DNA of 64,000 bases from Argentina anserina (lineage: Eukaryota > Streptophyta > Magnoliopsida > Rosales > Rosaceae). Position 1 is the first letter of the stretch. Every line of letters starts with the position of its first letter. Both the position numbers and the translations under genes were made by a program. The stretch covers positions 372,001-436,000 of the forward strand of contig NW_026089536.1 in the NCBI RefSeq assembly GCF_933775445.1, read 5' to 3'. A model generated the notes under the pieces. It made no database searches, was not told the origin of the DNA, and saw nothing but the letters and a program-made list of their open reading frames with translations. This document shows, in pieces, positions 35,325 through 48,993 of the stretch.

Positions 35325-37870
35325 ATGCGAGTTTCTATTGTATTTGAGTGTTTTGCAAGTGTGGGAGTGTGTTTCTTTCAAACTGAGTATCTTTTCATCG
35401 TTTGCGTATCTTTACTATTCCAATTGTGTATCTTTACATCGTTTGCGTATCTTTACTATTCCAATTGTGTTTCAGTTCATTTCTCGTTTGAGTATCTTTC
35501 TGTAAGGCTTCTGATGCGAGTTTCTATTGTATTTGAGAGTTTTGCAAGTGTGGGAGTGTGTTTCTTTCAAACTGAGTATCTTTACATCGTTTGCGTATCT
35601 TTACTATTCCAGTTGTGTATCTTTACATCGTTTGCGTATCTTTACTATTCCAATTGTGTATCTTTTCATTACTCGTTTGAGTATCTTTCTGTAAGGCTTC
35701 TGATGCGAGTTTCTATTGTATTTGAGAGTTTTGCAAGTGTGGGAGTGTGTTTCTTTCAAAATGAGTATCTTTACATCGTTTGTGTATCTTTACTATTCCA
35801 ATTGTGTATCTTTTCATTTCTCGTTTGAGTATCTTTCTGTAAGGCTTTCTGATGCGAGTTTCTATTGAATTTGAGAGTTTTGCAAGTGTGGGAGTGTGTT
35901 TCTCTCAAACTGAGTATCTTTACATAGTTTGCGTATCTTTACTATTCCAATTGTGTATCTTTACATCGTTTGCGTATCTTTACTATTCCAATTGTGTATC
36001 TTTTCATTTCTAGTTTGAGTATCATTCTATAAGGCTTCTGATGCGAGTTTCTATTGTATTTGAGAGTTTTTCAAGTGTGGGAGTGTGTTTCTTTCAAACT
36101 GAGTATCTTTACATCGTTTGCGTATCTTTACTATTCCAATTGTGTATCTTTTCATTTCTCGTTTGAGTATCTTTCTGTAAGGCTTCTGATGCGAGTTTCT
36201 ATTGTATTTGAGAGTTTTGCAAGTGTGGGAATGTGTTTCTTTCAAACTGAGTATCTTTACATCGTTTGTGTATCTTTACTATTCCAATTGTGTATCTTTT
36301 CATTTCTCGTTTGAGTATCTTTCTGTAAGGCTTTCTGATGCGAGTTTCTATTGAATTTGAGAGTTTTGCAAGTGTGGGAGTGTGTTTCTTTCAAACTGAG
36401 TACCTTTACATCGTTTGCGTATCTTTACTATTCCAATTGTGTATCTTTACATCGTTTGCGTATCTTTACTATTCCAATTGTGTATCTTTTCATTTCTCGT
36501 TTGAGTATCTTTCTGTAAGGCTTTCTGATGCGAGTTTCTATTGAATTTGAGAGTTTTGCAAGTGTGGGAGTGTGTTTCTTTCAAACTGAGTATCTTTACA
36601 TAGTTTGCGTATCTTTACTATTCAAATTGTGTATCTTTACATCGTTTGCGTATCTTTACTATTCCAATTGTGTATCTTTTCATTTCTCGTTTGAGTATCT
36701 TTCTGTAAGGCTTTCTGATGCGAGTTTCTATTGAATTTGAGAGTTTTGCAAGTGTGGGAGTGTGTTTCTTTCAAACTGAGTATCTTTACATCGTTTGCGT
36801 ATCTTTACTATTCCAATTGTGTATCTTTACATCGTCTGCGTATCTTTACTATTCCAATTGTGTATCTTTTCATTTCTCGTTTGAGGATCTTTCTGTAAGG
36901 CTTCTGATGCGAGTTTCTATTGTATTTGAGAGTTTTGCAAGTGTGGGAGTGTGTTTCTTTCAAACTGAGTATCTTTACATCGTTTGCGTATCTTTACTAT
37001 TCCAATTGTGTATCTTTTCTTTTCTCGTTTGAGTATCTTTCTGTAAGGCTTCTGATGCGAGTTTCTATTGTATTTGAGAGTTTTGCAAGTGTGGGAGTGT
37101 GTTTCTTTCAAACTGAGTATCTTTACATCGTTTGCGTATCTTTACTATTCCAATTGTGTATCTTTACATCGTTTGCGTATCTTTTCTATTCCAATTGTGT
37201 ATCTTTTCATTTCTCGTTTGAGTATCTTTCTGTATGGCTTTCTGATGCGAGTTTCTATTGCATTTGAGAGTTTTGCAAGTGTGGGAGTGTGTTTCTTTCA
37301 AACTGAGTATCTTTACATAGTTTGCGTATCTTTACTATTCAAATTGTGTATCTTTACATCGTTTGCGTATCTTTACTATTCCAATTGTGTATCTTTTCAT
37401 TTCTCGTTTGAGTATCTTTCTGTAAGGCTTTCTGATGCGAGTTTCTATTGAATTTGAGAGTTTTGCAAGTGTGGGAGTGTGTTTCTTTCAAACTGAGTAT
37501 CTTTACATCGTTTGCGTATCTTTACTATTCCAATTGTGTATCTTTACATCGTCTGCGTATCTTTACTATTCCAATTGTGTATCTTTTCATTTCTCGTTTG
37601 AGGATCTTTCTGTAAGGCTTCTGATGCGAGTTTCTATTGTATTTGAGAGTTTTGCAAGTGTGGGAGTGTGTTTCTTTCAAACTGAGTATCTTTACATAGT
37701 TTGCGTATCTTTACTATTCCAATTGTGTATCTTTACATCGATTGCGTATCTTTACTATTCCAATTGTGTATCTTTTCGTTTCTCGTTTGAGTATATTTCT
37801 CTAAGGCTTTCTGATGCGAGTTTCTATTGTATTTGAGAGTTTTGCAAGTGTGGGAGTGTGTTTCTTTCAA
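35325..37870 (+). repeat. 3,477-bp offset duplication, copy 1
   Basis: Matches 38802-41540. Anchors are TTTGAGTGTTTTGC (35345 and 38822), TTCCAGTTGTG (about 35608 and 39085), ATCATTCTATAAGG (about 36022 and 39499), GAGTTTTTCAAG, GTGGGAATGTG, GAGTACCTTTAC and CTGTATGGCTTTC. This is the first place where ACATAGTTTGCG becomes common. Confidence 0.82.
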
Positions 37871-38801
37871 ACTGAGTATCTTTTCATCGTTTGCGTATCT
37901 TTACTATTCCAATTGTGTATCTTTACATCGTTTGCGTATCTTTACTATTCCAATTGTGTTTCTGTTCATTTCTCGTTTGAGTATCTTTCTGTAAGGCTTC
38001 TGATGCGAGTTTCTATTGTATTTGAGAGTTTTGCAAGTGTGGGAGTGTGTTTCTTTCAAACTGAGTATCTTTACATCGTTTGCGTATCTTTATTATTCCA
38101 ATTGTGTATCTTTACATCGTTTGCGTATCTTTACTATTCCAATTGTGTATCTTTACATCGTTTGCGTATCTTTACTATTCCAATTGTGTATCTTTTCATT
38201 ACTCGTTTGAGTATCTTTCTGTAAGGCTTCTGATGCGAGTTTCTATTGTATTTGAGAGTTTTGCAAGTGTGGGAGTGTGTTTCTTTCAAACTGAGTATCT
38301 TTACATCGTTTGCGTATCTTTACTATTCCAATTGTGTATCTTTACATCGTTTGCGTATCTTTACTATTCCAATTGTGTATCTTTTCATTTCTCGTTTGAG
38401 TATCTTTCTGTAAGGCTTTCTGATGCGAGTTTCTATTGAATTTGAGAGTTTTCCAAGTGTGGGAGTGTGTTTCTTTCAAACTGAGTATCTTTACATCGTT
38501 TGCGTATCTTTACTATTCCAATTGTGTTTCCATTCATTTCTCGTTTGAGTATCTTTCTGTAAGGCTTCTGATGCGAGTTTCTATTGTATTTGAGAGTTTT
38601 GCAAGTGTGGGAGTGTGTTTCTTTCAAACTGAGTATCTTTACATCGTTTGCGTATCTTTACTATTCCAATTGTGTATCTTTACATCGTTTGCGTATCTTT
38701 ACTATTCCAATTGTGTATCTTTACATCGTTTGCGTATCTTTACTATTCCAATTGTGTATCTTTTCATTTCTCGTTTGAGTATCTTTCTGTAAGGCTTTCT
38801 G
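37871..38801 (+). repeat. Linking block resembling 34.7-35.2 kb
   Basis: Satellite between the two 3,477-bp copies. About 38016-38440 matches 34770-35190 (offset 3,246), including CGTATCTTTATTATTCC and TTTCATTACTCG. It ends in a 230-bp monomer and carries one of the last GTTTCCATTC C modules (near 38526). Confidence 0.7.
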
Positions 38802-41540
38802 ATGCGAGTTTCTATTGTATTTGAGTGTTTTGCAAGTGTGGGAGTGTGTTTCTTTCAAACTGAGTATCTTTTCATCGTTTGCGTATCTTTACTATTCCAA
38901 TTGTGTATCTTTACATCGTTTGCGTATCTTTACTATTCCAATTGTGTTTCTGTTCATTTCTCGTTTGAGTATCTTTCTGTAAGGCTTCTGATGCGAGTTT
39001 CTATTGTATTTGAGAGTTTTGCAAGTGTGGGAGTGTGTTTCTTTCAAACTGAGTATCTTTACATCGTTTGCGTATCTTTACTATTCCAGTTGTGTATCTT
39101 TACATCGTTTGCGTATCTTTACTATTCCAATTGTGTATCTTTTCATTACTCGTTTGAGTATCTTTCTGTAAGGCTTCTGATGCGAGTTTCTATTGTATTT
39201 GAGAGTTTTGCAAGTGTAGGAGTGTGTTTCTTTCAAAATGAGTATCTTTACATCGTTTGTGTATCTTTACTATTCCAATTGTGTATCTTTTCATTTCTCG
39301 TTTGAGTATCTTTCTGTAAGGCTTTCTGATGCGAGTTTCTATTGAATTTGAGAGTTTTGCAAGTGTGGGAGTGTGTTTCTCTCAAACTGAGTATCTTTAC
39401 ATAGTTTGCGTATCTTTACTATTCCAATTGTGTATCTTTACATCGTTTGCGTATCTTTACTATTCCAATTGTGTATCTTTTCATTTCTAGTTTGAGTATC
39501 ATTCTATAAGGCTTCTGATGCGAGTTTCTATTGTATTTGAGAGTTTTTCAAGTGTGGGAGTGTGTTTCTTTCAAACTGAGTATCTTTACATCGTTTGCGT
39601 ATCTTTACTATTCCAATTGTGTATCTTTTCATTTCTCGTTTGAGTATCTTTCTGTAAGGCTTCTGATGCGAGTTTCTATTGTATTTGAGAGTTTTGCAAG
39701 TGTGGGAATGTGTTTCTTTCAAACTGAGTATCTTTACATCGTTTGTGTATCTTTACTATTCCAATTGTGTATCTTTTCATTTCTCGTTTGAGTATCTTTC
39801 TGTAAGGCTTTCTGATGCGAGTTTATATTGAATTTGAGAGTTTTGCAAGTGTGGGAGTGTGTTTCTTTCAAACTGAGTACCTTTACATCGTTTGCGTATC
39901 TTTACTATTCCAATTGTGTATCTTTACATCGTTTGCGTATCTTTACTATTCCAATTGTGTATCTTTTCATTTCTCGTTTGAGTATCTTTCTGTAAGGCTT
40001 TCTGATGCGAGTTTCTATTGAATTTGAGAGTTTTGCAAGTGTGGGAGTGTGTTTCTTTCAAACTGAGTATCTTTACATAGTTTGCGTATCTTTACTATTC
40101 AAATTGTGTATCTTTACATCGTTTGCGTATCTTTACTATTCCAATTGTGTATCTTTTCATTTCTCGTTTGAGTATCTTTCTGTAAGGCTTTCTGATGCGA
40201 GTTTCTATTGAATTTGAGAGTTTTGCAAGTGTGGGAGTGTGTTTCTTTCAAACTGAGTATCTTTACATCGTTTGCGTATCTTTACTATTCCAATTGTGTA
40301 TCTTTACATCGTCTGCGTATCTTTACTATTCCAATTGTGTATCTTTTCATTTCTCGTTTGAGGATCTTTCTGTAAGGCTTCTGATGCGAGTTTCTATTGT
40401 ATTTGAGAGTTTTGCAAGTGTGGGAGTGTGTTTCTTTCAAACTGAGTATCCTTACATCGTTTGCGTATCTTTACTATTCCAATTGTGTATCTTTTCTTTT
40501 CTCGTTTGAGTATCTTTCTGTAAGGCTTCTGATGCGAGTTTCTATTGTATTTGAGAGTTTTGCAAGTGTGGGAGTGTGTTTCTTTCAAACTGAGTATCTT
40601 TACATCGTTTGCGTATCTTTACTATTCCAATTGTGTATCTTTACATCGTTTGCGTATCTTTTCTATTCCAATTGTGTATCTTTTCATTTCTCGTTTGAGT
40701 ATCTTTCTGTATGGCTTTCTGATGCGAGTTTCTATTGCATTTGAGAGTTTTGCAAGTGTGGGAGTGTGTTTCTTTCAAACTGAGTATCTTTACATAGTTT
40801 GCGTATCTTTACTATCCCAATTGTGTATCTTTACATCGTTTGCGTATCTTTACTATTCCAATTGTGTATCTTTTCATTTCTCGTTTGAGTATCTTTCTGT
40901 AAGGCTTTCTGATGCGAGTTTCTATTGAATTTGAGAGTTTTGCAAGTGTGGGAGTGTGTTTCTTTCAAACTGAGTATCTTTACATAGTTTGCGTATCTTT
41001 ACTATTCCAATTGTGTATCTTTACATCGTTTGCGTATCTTTACTATTCCAATTGTGTATCTTTTCATTTCTCGTTTGAGTATCTTTCTGTAAGGCTTTCT
41101 GATGCGAGTTTCTATTGAATTTGAGAGTTTTGCAAGTGTGGGAGTGTGTTTCTTTCAAACTGAGTATCTTTACATCGTTTGCGTATCTTTACTATTCCAA
41201 TTGTGTATCTTTACATCGTCTGCGTATCTTTACTATTCCAATTGTGTATCTTTTCATTTCTCGTTTGAGTATCTTTCTGTAAGGCTTCTGATGCGAGTTT
41301 CTATTGTATTTGAGAGTTTTGCAAGTGTGGGAGTGTGTTTCTTTCAAACTGAGTATCTTTACATAGTTTGCGTATCTTTACTATTCCAATTGTGTATCTT
41401 TACATCGATTGCGTATCTTTACTATTCCAATTGTGTATCTTTTCGTTTCTCGTTTGAGTATATTTCTCTAAGGCTTTCTGATGCGAGTTTCTATTGTATT
41501 TGAGAGTTTTGCAAGTGTGGGAGTGTGTTTCTTTCAAACT
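38802..41540 (+). repeat. 3,477-bp offset duplication, copy 2
   Basis: Second copy of 35325-37870. From about 41102 the offset becomes 3,667 bp, because one extra 190-bp monomer (40912-41101) is present. Private changes include GTAGGAGTG near 39218, GTTTATATTG near 39823 and GTATCCTTAC near 40447. Confidence 0.82.
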
Positions 41541-42807
41541 GAGTATCTTTACATAGTTTGCGTATCTTTACTATTCCAATTGTGTATCTTTACATCGTTT
41601 GCGTATCTTTACTATTCCAATTGTGTATCTTTTCATTTCTCGTTTGAGTATCATTCTCTAAGGATTCTGATGCGAGTTTCTATTGCATTTGAGAGTTTTG
41701 CAAGTGTGGGAGTGTGTTTCTTTCAAACTGAGTATCTTTACATAGTTTGCGTATCTTTACTATTCAAATTGTGTATCTTTACATCGTTTGCGTATCTTTA
41801 CTATTCCAATTGTGTATCTTTTCATTTCTCGTTTGAGTATCTTTCTGTAAGGCTTTCTGATGCGAGTTTCTATTGAATTTGAGAGTTTTGCAAGTGTGGG
41901 AGTGTGTTTCTTTCAAACTGAGTATCTTTACATAGTTTGCGTATCTTTACTATTCCAATTGTGTATCTTTACATCGTTTGCGTATCTTTACTATTCCAAT
42001 TGTGTATCTTTTCATTTCTCGTTTGAGTATCTTTCTGTAAGGCTTTCTGATGCGAGTTTCTATTGAATTTGAGAGTTTTGCAAGTGTGGGAGTGTGTTTC
42101 TTTCAAACTGAGTATCTTTACATCGTTTGCGTATCTTTACTATTCCAATTGTGTATCTTTACATCGTCTGCGTATCTTTACTATTCCAATTGTGTATCTT
42201 TTCATTTCTCGTTTGAGGATCTTTCTGTAAGGCTTCTGATGCGAGTTTCTATTGTATTTGAGAGTTTTGCAAGTGTGGGAGTGTGTTTCTTTCAAACTGA
42301 GTATCTTTACATAGTTTGCGTATCTTTACTATTCCAATTGTGTATCTTTACATCGATTGCGTATCTTTACTATTCCAATTGTGTATCTTTTCGTTTCTCG
42401 TTTGAGTATATTTCTCTAAGGCTTTCTGATGCGAGTTTCTATTGTATTTGAGAGTTTTGCAAGTGTGGGAGTGTGTTTCTTTCAAACTGAGTATCTTTAC
42501 ATAGTTTGCGTATCTTTACTATTCCAATTGTGTATCTTTACATCGTTTGCGTATCTTTACTATTCCAATTGTGTATCTTTTCATTTCTCGTTTGAGTATC
42601 ATTCTCTAAGGATTCTGATGCGAGTTTCTATTGCATTTGAGAGTTTTGCAAGTGTGGGAGTGTGTTTCTTTCAAACTGAGTATCTTTACATAGTTTGCGT
42701 ATCTTTACTATTCAAATTGTGTATCTTTACATCGTTTGCGTATCTTTACTATTCCAATTGTGTATCTTTTCATTTCTCGTTTGAGTATCTTTCTGTAAGG
42801 CTTTCTG
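40912..42807 (+). repeat. 948-bp five-monomer unit, two tandem copies
   Basis: Copies 40912-41859 and 41860-42807 each have monomers of 190, 189, 190, 189 and 190 bp. Shared markers are ACATCGTCTGCG, ATATTTCTCTAAGG, ATCATTCTCTAAGGATTC and TCTATTGCATTTG. The monomer types closely resemble those of the 2,062-bp unit that follows, so this looks like a sister or precursor arrangement. Confidence 0.82.
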
Positions 42808-44869
42808 ATGCGAGTTTCTATTGAATTTGAGAGTTTTGCAAGTGTGGGAGTGTGTTTCTTTCAAACTGAGTATCTTTACATCGTTTGCGTATCTTTACAT
42901 CGTCTGCGTATCTTTACTATTCCAATTGTGTATCTTTTCATTTCTCGTTTGAGTATCTTTCTGTAAGGCTTCTGATGCGAGTTTCTATTGTATTTGAGAG
43001 TTTTGCAAGTGTGGGAGTGTGTTTCTTTCAAACTGAGTATCTTTACATCGTTTGCGTATCTTTACTATTCCAATTGTGTATTTTTTCTTTTCTCGTTTGA
43101 GTATCTTTCTGTAAGGCTTCTGATGCGAGTTTCTATTGTATTTGAGATTTTGCAAGTGTGGGAGTGTGTTTCTTTCAAACTGAGTATCTTTACATCGTTT
43201 GCGTATCTTTACTATTCCAATTGTGTATCTTTACATCGTTTGCGTATATTTTCTATTCCAATTGTGTATCTTTTCATTTCTCGTTTGAGTATCTTTCTGT
43301 ATGGCTTTCTGATGCGAGTTTCTATTGCATTTGAGAGTTTTGCAAGTGTGGGAGTGTGTTTCTTTCAAACTGAGTATCTTTACATAGTTTGCGTATCTTT
43401 ACTATTCCAATTGTGTATCTTTACATCGTTTGCGTATCTTTACTATTCCAATTGTGTATCTTTTCATTTCTCGTTTGAGTATCTTTCTGTAAGGCTTTCT
43501 GATGCGAGTTTCTATTGAATTTGAGAGTTTTGCAAGTGTGGGAGGGTGTTTCTTTCAAACTGAGTATCTTTACATAGTTTGCGTATCTTTACTATTCCAA
43601 TTGTGTATCTTTACATCGTTTGCGTATCTTTACTATTCCAATTGTGTATATTTTCATTTCTCGTTTGAGTATCATTCTATAAGGCTTCTGATGCGAGTTT
43701 CTATTGCATTTGAGAGTTTTGCAAGTGTGGGAGTGTGTTTCTTTCAAACTGAGTATCTTTACATAGTTTGCGTATCTTTACTATTCAAATTGTGTATCTT
43801 TACATCGTTTGCGTATCTTTACTATTCCAATTGTGTATCTTTTCATTTCTCGTTTGAGTATCTTTCTGTAAGGCTTTCTGATGCGAGTTTCTATTGAATT
43901 TGAGAGTTTTGCAAGTGTGGGAGTGTGTTTCTTTCAAACTGAGTATCTTTACATAGTTTGCGTATCTTTACTATTCCAATTGTGTATCTTTACATCGATT
44001 GCGTATCTTTACTATTCCAATTGTGTATCTTTTCGTTTCTCGTTTGAGTATATTTCTCTAAGGCTTTCTGATGCGAGTTTCTATTGTATTTGAGAGTTTT
44101 GCAAGTGTGGGAGTGTGTTTCTTTCAAACTGAGTATCTTTACATCGTTTGCGTATCTTTACTATTCCAATTGTGTATCTTTACATCGTTTGCGTATCTTT
44201 ACTATTCCAATTGTGTATCTTTACATCGTTTGCGTATCTTTACTATTCCAATTGTGTATATTTTCATTTCTCGTTTGAGTATCTTTCTGTAAGGCTTCTG
44301 ATGCGAGTTTCTATTGTATTTGAGAGTTTTGCAAGTGTGGGAGTGTGTTTCTTTCAAACTGAGTATCTTTACATAGTTTGCGTATCTTTACTATTCCAAT
44401 TGTGTATCTTTACATCGTTTGCGTATCTTTACTATTCCAATTGTGTATCTTTTCATTTCTCGTTTGAGTATCTTTCTGTAAGGCTTTCTGATGCGAGTTT
44501 CTATTGAATTTGAGAGTTTTGCAAGTGTGGGAGTGTGTTTCTTTCAAACTGAGTATCTTTACATCGTTTGCGTATCTTTACTATTCCAATTGTGTATCTT
44601 TACATCGTTTGCGTATCTTTACTATTCCAATTGTGTATCTTTTCATTTCTCGTTTGAGTATTATTCTATAAGGCTTCTGATGCGAGTTTCTATTGTATTT
44701 GAGAGTTTTGCAAGTGTGGGAGTGTGTTTCTTTCAAACTGAGTATCTTTACATCGTTTGCGTATGTTTACTATTCCAATTGTGTATCTTTACATCGTTTG
44801 CGCATCTTTACTATTCCAATTGTGTATCTTTTCTTTTCTCCTTTGAGTATCTTTCTGTAAGGCTTTCTG
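42808..44869 (+). repeat. 2,062-bp higher-order repeat, copy 1
   Basis: Eleven monomers of 167, 148, 189, 190, 189, 190, 190, 230, 190, 189 and 190 bp, summing to 2,062. The 167-bp monomer has two adjacent 19-bp half-modules (42870-42907). The 189-bp third monomer carries TTTGAGATTTTGC, one base shorter than the norm. Copy 1 differs from the rest by GAGTATCTTTCTG near 44279, where the others have GAGTATCTCTCTG, and by TTTTCTATTCC near 43250, where the others have TTTTCTATACC. Confidence 0.92.
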
Positions 44870-46931
44870 ATGCGAGTTTCTATTGAATTTGAGAGTTTTG
44901 CAAGTGTGGGAGTGTGTTTCTTTCAAACTGAGTATCTTTACATCGTTTGCGTATCTTTACATCGTCTGCGTATCTTTACAATTCCAATTGTGTATCTTTT
45001 CATTTCTCGTTTGAGTATCTTTCTGTAAGGCTTCTGATGCGAGTTTCTATTGTATTTGAGAGTTTTGCAAGTGTGGGAGTGTGTTTCTTTCAAACTGAGT
45101 ATCTTTACATCGTTTGCGTATCTTTACTATTCCAATTGTGTATTTTTTCTTTTCTCGTTTGAGTATCTTTCTGTAAGGCTTCTGATGCGAGTTTCTATTG
45201 TATTTGAGATTTTGCAAGTGTGGGAGTGTGTTTCTTTCAAACTGAGTATCTTTACATCGTTTGCGTATCTTTACTATTCCAATTGTGTATCTTTACATCG
45301 TTTGCGTATATTTTCTATACCAATTGTGTATCTTTTCATTTCTCGTTTGAGTATCTTTCTGTATGGCTTTCTGATGCGAGTTTCTATTGCATTTGAGAGT
45401 TTTGCAAGTGTGGGAGTGTGTTTCTTTCAAACTGAGTATCTTTACATAGTTTGCGTATCTTTACTATTCCAATTGTGTATCTTTACATCGTTTGCGTATC
45501 TTTACTATTCCAATTGTGTATCTTTTCATTTCTCGTTTGAGTATCTTTCTGTAAGGCTTTCTGATGCGAGTTTCTATTGAATTTGAGAGTTTTGCAAGTG
45601 TGGGAGGGTGTTTCTTTCAAACTGAGTATCTTTACATAGTTTGCGTATCTTTACTATTCCAATTGTGTATCTTTACATCGTTTGCGTATCTTTACTATTC
45701 CAATTGTGTATATTTTCATTTCTCGTTTGAGTATCATTCTATAAGGCTTCTGATGCGAGTTTCTATTGCATTTGAGAGTTTTGCAAGTGTGGGAGTGTGT
45801 TTCTTTCAAACTGAGTATCTTTACATAGTTTGCGTATCTTTACTATTCAAATTGTGTATCTTTACATCGTTTGCGTATCTTTACTATTCCAATTGTGTAT
45901 CTTTTCATTTCTCGTTTGAGTATCTTTCTGTAAGGCTTTCTGATGCGAGTTTCTATTGAATTTGAGAGTTTTGCAAGTGTGGGAGTGTGTTTCTTTCAAA
46001 CTGAGTATCTTTACATAGTTTGCGTATCTTTACTATTCCAATTGTGTATCTTTACATCGATTGCGTATCTTTACTATTCCAATTGTGTATCTTTTCGTTT
46101 CTCGTTTGAGTATATTTCTCTAAGGCTTTCTGATGCGAGTTTCTATTGTATTTGAGAGTTTTGCAAGTGTGGGAGTGTGTTTCTTTCAAACTGAGTATCT
46201 TTACATCGTTTGCGTATCTTTACTATTCCAATTGTGTATCTTTACATCGTTTGCGTATCTTTACTATTCCAATTGTGTATCTTTACATCGTTTGCGTATC
46301 TTTACTATTCCAATTGTGTATATTTTCATTTCTCGTTTGAGTATCTCTCTGTAAGGCTTCTGATGCGAGTTTCTATTGTATTTGAGAGTTTTGCAAGTGT
46401 GGGAGTGTGTTTCTTTCAAACTGAGTATCTTTACATCGTTTGCGTATCTTTACTATTCCAATTGTGTATCTTTACATCGTTTGCGTATCTTTACTATTCC
46501 AATTGTGTATCTTTTCATTTCTCGTTTGAGTATCTTTCTGTAAGGCTTTCTGATGCGAGTTTCTATTGAATTTGAGAGTTTTGCAAGTGTGGGAGTGTGT
46601 TTCTTTCAAACTGAGTATCTTTACATCGTTTGCGTATCTTTACTATTCCAATTGTGTATCTTTACATCGTTTGCGTATCTTTACTATTCCAATTGTGTAT
46701 CTTTTCATTTCTCGTTTGAGTATTATTCTATAAGGCTTCTGATGCGAGTTTCTATTGTATTTGAGAGTTTTGCAAGTGTGGGAGTGTGTTTCTTTCAAAC
46801 TGAGTATCTTTACATCGTTTGCGTATGTTTACTATTCCAATTGTGTATCTTTACATCGTTTGCGCATCTTTACTATTCCAATTGTGTATCTTTTCTTTTC
46901 TCCTTTGAGTATCTTTCTGTAAGGCTTTCTG
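44870..46931 (+). repeat. 2,062-bp higher-order repeat, copy 2
   Basis: Same eleven-monomer order at exactly 2,062 bp. Its markers are CTTTACAATTCC near 44976, shared only with copy 5, and ACATCGTTTGCG near 46432, where the other copies have ACATAGTTTGCG. Confidence 0.92.
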
Positions 46932-48993
46932 ATGCGAGTTTCTATTGAATTTGAGAGTTTTGCAAGTGTGGGAGTGTGTTTCTTTCAAACTGAGTATCTT
47001 TACATCGTTTGCGTATCTTTACATCGTCTGCGTATCTTTACTATTCCAATTGTGTATCTTTTCATTTCTCGTTTGAGTATCTTTCTGTAAGGCTTCTGAT
47101 GCGAGTTTCTATTGTATTTGAGAGTTTTGCAAGTGTGGGAGTGTGTTTCTTTCAAACTGAGTATCTTTACATCGTTTGCGTATCTTTACTATTCCAATTG
47201 TGTATTTTTTCTTTTCTCGTTTGAGTATCTTTCTGTAAGGCTTCTGATGCGAGTTTCTATTGTATTTGAGATTTTGCAAGTGTGGGAGTGTGTTTCTTTC
47301 AAACTGACTATCTTTACATCGTTTGCGTATCTTTACTATTCCAATTGTGTATCTTTACATCGTTTGCGTATATTTTCTATACCAATTGTGTATCTTTTCA
47401 TTTCTCGTTTGAGTATCTTTCTGTATGGCTTTCTGATGCGAGTTTCTATTGCATTTGAGAGTTTTGCAAGTGTGGGAGTGTGTTTCTTTCAAACTGAGTA
47501 TCTTTACATAGTTTGCGTATCTTTACTATTCCAATTGTGTATCTTTACATCGTTTGCGTATCTTTACTATTCCAATTGTGTATCTTTTCATTTCTCGTTT
47601 GAGTATCTTTCTGTAAGGCTTTCTGATGCGAGTTTCTATTGAATTTGAGAGTTTTGCAAGTGTGGGAGGGTGTTTCTTTCAAACTGAGTATCTTTACATA
47701 GTTTGCGTATCTTTACTATTCCAATTGTGTATCTTTACATCGTTTGCGTATCTTTACTATTCCAATTGTGTATATTTTCATTTCTCGTTTGAGTATCATT
47801 CTATAAGGCTTCTGATGCGAGTTTCTATTGCATTTGAGAGTTTTGCAAGTGTGGGAGTGTGTTTCTTTCAAACTGAGTATCTTTACATAGTTTGCGTATC
47901 TTTACTATTCAAATTGTGTATCTTTACATCGTTTGCGTATCTTTACTATTCCAATTGTGTATCTTTTCATTTCTCGTTTGAGTATCTTTCTGTAAGGCTT
48001 TCTGATGCGAGTTTCTATTGAATTTGAGAGTTTTGCAAGTGTGGGAGTGTGTTTCTTTCAAACTGAGTATCTTTACATAGTTTGCGTATCTTTACTATTC
48101 CAATTGTGTATCTTTACATCGATTGCGTATCTTTACTATTCCAATTGTGTATCTTTTCGTTTCTCGTTTGAGTATATTTCTCTAAGGCTTTCTGATGCGA
48201 GTTTCTATTGTATTTGAGAGTTTTGCAAGTGTGGGAGTGTGTTTCTTTCAAACTGAGTATCTTTACATCGTTTGCGTATCTTTACTATTCCAATTGTGTA
48301 TCTTTACATCGTTTGCGTATCTTTACTATTCCAATTGTGTATCTTTACATCGTTTGCGTATCTTTACTATTCCAATTGTGTATATTTTCATTTCTCGTTT
48401 GAGTATCTCTCTGTAAGGCTTCTGATGCGAGTTTCTATTGTATTTGAGAGTTTTGCAAGTGTGGGAGTGTGTTTCTTTCAAACTGAGTATCTTTACATAG
48501 TTTGCGTATCTTTACTATTCCAATTGTGTATCTTTACATCGTTTGCGTATCTTTACTATTCCAATTGTGTATCTTTTCATTTCTCGTTTGAGTATCTTTC
48601 TGTAAGGCTTTCTGATGCGAGTTTCTATTGAATTTGAGAGTTTTGCAAGTGTGGGAGTGTGTTTCTTTCAAACTGAGTATCTTTACATCGTTTGCGTATC
48701 TTTACTATTCCAATTGTGTATCTTTACATCGTTTGCGTATCTTTACTATTCCAATTGTGTATCTTTTCATTTCTCGTTTGAGTATTATTCTATAAGGCTT
48801 CTGATGCGAGTTTCTATTGTATTTGAGAGTTTTGCAAGTGTGGGAGTGTGTTTCTTTCAAACTGAGTATCTTTACATCGTTTGCGTATGTTTACTATTCC
48901 AATTGTGTATCTTTACATCGTTTGCGCATCTTTACTATTCCAATTGTGTATCTTTTCTTTTCTCCTTTGAGTATCTTTCTGTAAGGCTTTCTG
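46932..48993 (+). repeat. 2,062-bp higher-order repeat, copy 3
   Basis: Same eleven-monomer order. Its private marker is AAACTGACTATC near 47302, where other copies have AAACTGAGTATC. Confidence 0.92.
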
